This document shows, piece by piece, positions 7,565 through 8,916 of a stretch of 8,916 nt of DNA; positions within the stretch are counted from its first letter, which is position 1; every line of letters starts with the position of its first letter. The notes below the pieces were generated by a model. That model did not search any database. It was given only the letters and a program-made list of their open reading frames with translations, and had not been told where the DNA came from. This DNA is from Acidisphaera sp035272265 (GTDB taxonomy: Bacteria > Pseudomonadota > Alphaproteobacteria > Acetobacterales > Acetobacteraceae). The DNA is taken from positions 1-8,916 of the forward strand of contig DATEQV010000358.1 of the NCBI GenBank assembly GCA_035272265.1, written 5' to 3'. The translations under genes were made by a program, and so were the position numbers.

Positions 7565-7580
7565 AGCAGGAAGCGTGCCA
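7565..7580 (-). promoter_or_regulatory. Sigma-54 promoter of flgE
   Basis: Read on the minus strand, TGGCACGCTTCCTGCT matches the sigma-54 consensus TGGCACG-N4-TTGCW in all but one position, with the required GG-N10-GC spacing. Taking the C at 7566 as -12, transcription would start near 7554, giving a 25-base leader that carries the flgE ribosome site at 7536-7539. Sigma-54 dependence of middle-class hook genes is established in Caulobacter and other bacteria; its use here is inferred from the match and from the nearby dyad pair. Confidence 0.8.
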
Positions 7581-7588
7581 GCGCTGCG

Positions 7589-7604
7589 GCGCGGTTTGCC
7601 GCGC
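7589..7604. repeat. Inverted repeat GCGCGG-TTTG-CCGCGC
   Basis: A perfect 6-bp inverted repeat with a 4-base centre lies between the flgE sigma-54 site and the dyad pair, about 35-50 bases upstream of the predicted flgE start of transcription. In GC-rich DNA such a dyad can arise by chance. It could be an operator, but its sequence differs from the repeated CGGCA dyads and I assign it no protein. Confidence 0.35.
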
Positions 7605-7633
7605 GTTCCGCGGCCACTTCGTCCCGTTACGGA

Positions 7634-7667
7634 CGGCACGATCTGCCGGGTGCGGCACGATCTGCCG
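7634..7667. promoter_or_regulatory. Paired dyad enhancer (FlbD/ftr-like) shared by flgE and fliK
   Basis: Two identical 15-bp copies of CGGCACGATCTGCCG occupy 7634-7648 and 7653-7667, a 19-bp period. Each is a dyad with perfect CGGCA/TGCCG arms and a 5-base centre. Their centres lie about 87 and 106 bases upstream of the predicted flgE transcription start and about 95 and 76 bases upstream of the predicted start on the plus strand, the usual range for a sigma-54 activator. In Caulobacter FlbD binds paired ftr dyads around -100 of sigma-54 flagellar promoters, including the hook operon. An FlbD-type activator is the likely ligand by analogy; no FlbD gene is in the window. Confidence 0.7.
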
Positions 7668-7688
7668 CGCCATCCGCCGCCGAAACGC

Positions 7689-7708
7689 CGGATCGCCGCG
7701 GATTGCCG
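7689..7708 (+). repeat. Tandem decamer CGGATYGCCG x2
   Basis: Two abutting ten-base units, CGGATCGCCG and CGGATTGCCG, differ at one position and end just upstream of the plus-strand sigma-54 element. They share CGG/GCCG character with the enhancer dyads but are not copies of them. They may be an extra binding site or a chance repeat in GC-rich sequence. Confidence 0.3.
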
Positions 7709-7709
7709 G

Positions 7710-7725
7710 TGGCCCGCGATTTGCT
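7710..7725 (+). promoter_or_regulatory. Sigma-54 promoter of the fliK-like gene
   Basis: TGGCCCGCGATTTGCT on the plus strand matches TGGCACG-N4-TTGCW with one mismatch and exact GG-N10-GC spacing. With the C at 7724 as -12, transcription would begin near 7736, only three bases before the ATG at 7739. That implies a nearly leaderless message or a start further downstream. Its mirror-image placement relative to the flgE promoter around the same dyad pair strengthens the call. Confidence 0.65.
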
Positions 7726-7738
7726 GTCCGGCATCGCC

Positions 7739-8818
7739 ATGAAGGTCGCCCCGCTGCAGCCTGTCACTGCCGATGCGCCGAGCTCGCCCGCCGCCACCGC
7801 GACGGCGGGGCCGCAGTTCGGCGCGCTCATGCAAACGCTGACGTCGGGCGTCGCGCCGACCGGCGGCACAACGGCGCGCACAACGTCGTTGCCGATTGGC
7901 ACGCTGACGCGTGCCGCCACCGTCACCGGCAATGCCACGGCAACACCGTCTCCTGCCGCCGACAGTTCCGTCGGGCCAGTGGCTGGTCGGATCTCGACCG
8001 CGCCCGTCGGCCCGGCCACGGCGACCGCCGCGCCGCCGCCAACAACGGGTGCGCCGGCACCTTCACCGCAGCCTGCCGAGCCGGCAGCCGGTCAGGCGCA
8101 AGCGGAGGTCGCGGTGCCGGTCGTGCAGCCGGCGACTCAACAAGCCGCGCCCGTCACGCCACGCCCGGTTGCCACGCCCGCACGGGCTGCATCCGGCGGC
8201 GCTGCGGCCCCGAGCGCAGCACCCGCAGCGGCAGCAACGCCGTCGAACGCAACGGCGATCGGAGCTGCCGCCCCTGCGGCGACGCCGAGCGCGCAGGAAA
8301 GCGCCGACGCGCCGCCGCTGCCATCGTCGGCCCCGGCGGCAGCGCAACAGGATGCGGTGCCGGTCGGAGCCGCCACTCAAGCGGCAACGTCGAGCGCGCA
8401 GACTGTATCGCCGGCCGCTCCGAAACCGCCGGCTACCGACGCAAGTCGCGAAACCAAATCAGGTTCGCGCGGCACCTCCGGCGCTGCCACCGTAGCGCAG
8501 ACCCAGAGTTCGTCTCCGCCCGCCGCCGCATTGGATGTCGCGGCCGTTGGCGTTGCAGCGTTGCCAGCGGCGTCCGCGCCGGCGCAGGCTGATGCCGGCA
8601 GCGGCGGTGCCGCTGCGCAGGCCCCATCCGAGGCGGCCATACAGGGCGCGACACGATCGACGACCGCCGCGCCGACGCCCGATGGTGTTGCCGCGCCGGC
8701 AAACGCCGCTTCGGCGCCGGACCTGACCGCGCAGTCCCCGCAGCCCGGCAACGCAACGCCGCAATCGCCACAGGCCAACCCGTCTTTCGCTACTGGCGGC
8801 CAAAAATTGGCCAAGTAG
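7739..8818 (+). CDS. FliK-like Ala/Pro/Thr-rich protein lacking the conserved C-terminal domain
   Basis: The 359-residue product is extremely rich in Ala, Pro, Thr, Ser and Gln, looks disordered throughout, and has no membrane segment. FliK, the secreted hook-length ruler, typically has such an N-terminal part, and the gene is divergent from flgE with an apparent shared sigma-54 control region, so fliK is the best reading. However, a genuine FliK ends in a folded domain with an LxLxPxxLG-type motif, and no frame here contains it. The product stops at GGQKLAK. It may be truncated, split, or a different low-complexity secreted protein. The ATG at 7739 is preferred because the promoter core lies just upstream; it has no clear ribosome site, and an in-frame GTG at 7709 would overlap the promoter. 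Confidence 0.55.
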   Translation: MKVAPLQPVTADAPSSPAATATAGPQFGALMQTLTSGVAPTGGTTARTTSLPIGTLTRAATVTGNATATPSPAADSSVGPVAGRISTAPVGPATATAAPPPTTGAPAPSPQPAEPAAGQAQAEVAVPVVQPATQQAAPVTPRPVATPARAASGGAAAPSAAPAAAATPSNATAIGAAAPAATPSAQESADAPPLPSSAPAAAQQDAVPVGAATQAATSSAQTVSPAAPKPPATDASRETKSGSRGTSGAATVAQTQSSSPPAAALDVAAVGVAALPAASAPAQADAGSGGAAAQAPSEAAIQGATRSTTAAPTPDGVAAPANAASAPDLTAQSPQPGNATPQSPQANPSFATGGQKLAK

Positions 8819-8916
8819 CTGATTCTTCGTGGGTGCGGTGGCCAAGGTCGGCACCACAGGACGCATGATCATACTACATCAGAAACGTCTGTCGCAGTGA
8901 TCCTTGGTGGCGGTTG
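8819..8916. other. Right-edge region without a recognised gene
   Basis: The last 98 bases are about 56% GC by hand count, visibly lower than the adjacent gene. No recognisable protein or RNA is present. The frame of the FliK-like gene stays open after its TAG to the window edge, but the residues do not resemble a FliK C-terminus. A weak 5-bp stem (8832-8836 with 8851-8855) lacks a T-run. The base-composition change could mark a junction with another element. Confidence 0.4.

Noticed and set aside
6231..7742. Plus-strand open frame of 503 codons
   Set aside because: It is antisense to a complete and well-conserved flgE, has Arg/Gly/Val-rich composition, and crosses the divergent promoter region.
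7441..8592. Plus-strand open frame of 383 codons in another frame of the fliK-like gene
   Set aside because: It begins inside flgE, is Arg/Cys-rich, and does not fit either sigma-54 promoter; the 7739-8818 frame does, and has FliK-like composition.
8829..8857. Possible terminator after the fliK-like gene
   Set aside because: The stem is five pairs with a 14-base loop and no T-run, so it is too weak to call.

Overview
The window is a high-GC flagellar gene cluster from an alphaproteobacterium. The flbT–flaF pair beside a short flagellin and a DUF1217-family gene is characteristic of that class. A Rhodospirillales or Acetobacteraceae-like host is my best guess, but it rests on gene content and style rather than a database match.

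Seven genes are read on the minus strand, from about 7530 down to position 1. In transcription order they are flgE (hook), flgK and flgL (hook–filament junction), a flagellin, flbT and flaF (flagellin regulators/assembly), a DUF1217 protein of unknown function, and a TPR-repeat protein whose 3' part lies outside the window. flgK/flgL and flbT/flaF each overlap by an ATGA, which implies translational coupling. A 102-base leader separates flgL from the flagellin. The order follows assembly: hook, junction, filament, filament control, then accessory genes that may serve the filament.

The flagellin is damaged in this sequence. A -2 (or +1) shift near 2758/2759 throws the conserved C-terminal D0 helix out of frame, and the start codon that should follow a strong ribosome binding site at 3465-3472 reads ATA with one base missing. 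The gene is either a pseudogene or affected by sequence/assembly errors.

A 209-base divergent region (7530-7738) separates flgE from a plus-strand gene with an Ala/Pro/Thr-rich product that I take to be FliK-like. It holds a compact, nearly symmetrical control module. Two identical 15-bp dyads (CGGCA-N5-TGCCG, 19 bp apart) lie in the middle, with a sigma-54 -24/-12 element facing outward on each side. This looks like one enhancer serving two sigma-54 promoters, in the style of FlbD/ftr control of Caulobacter hook genes. The FliK-like gene ends at 8818 without the conserved C-terminal FliK domain, and the last 98 bases are less GC-rich and hold no gene I can recognise.
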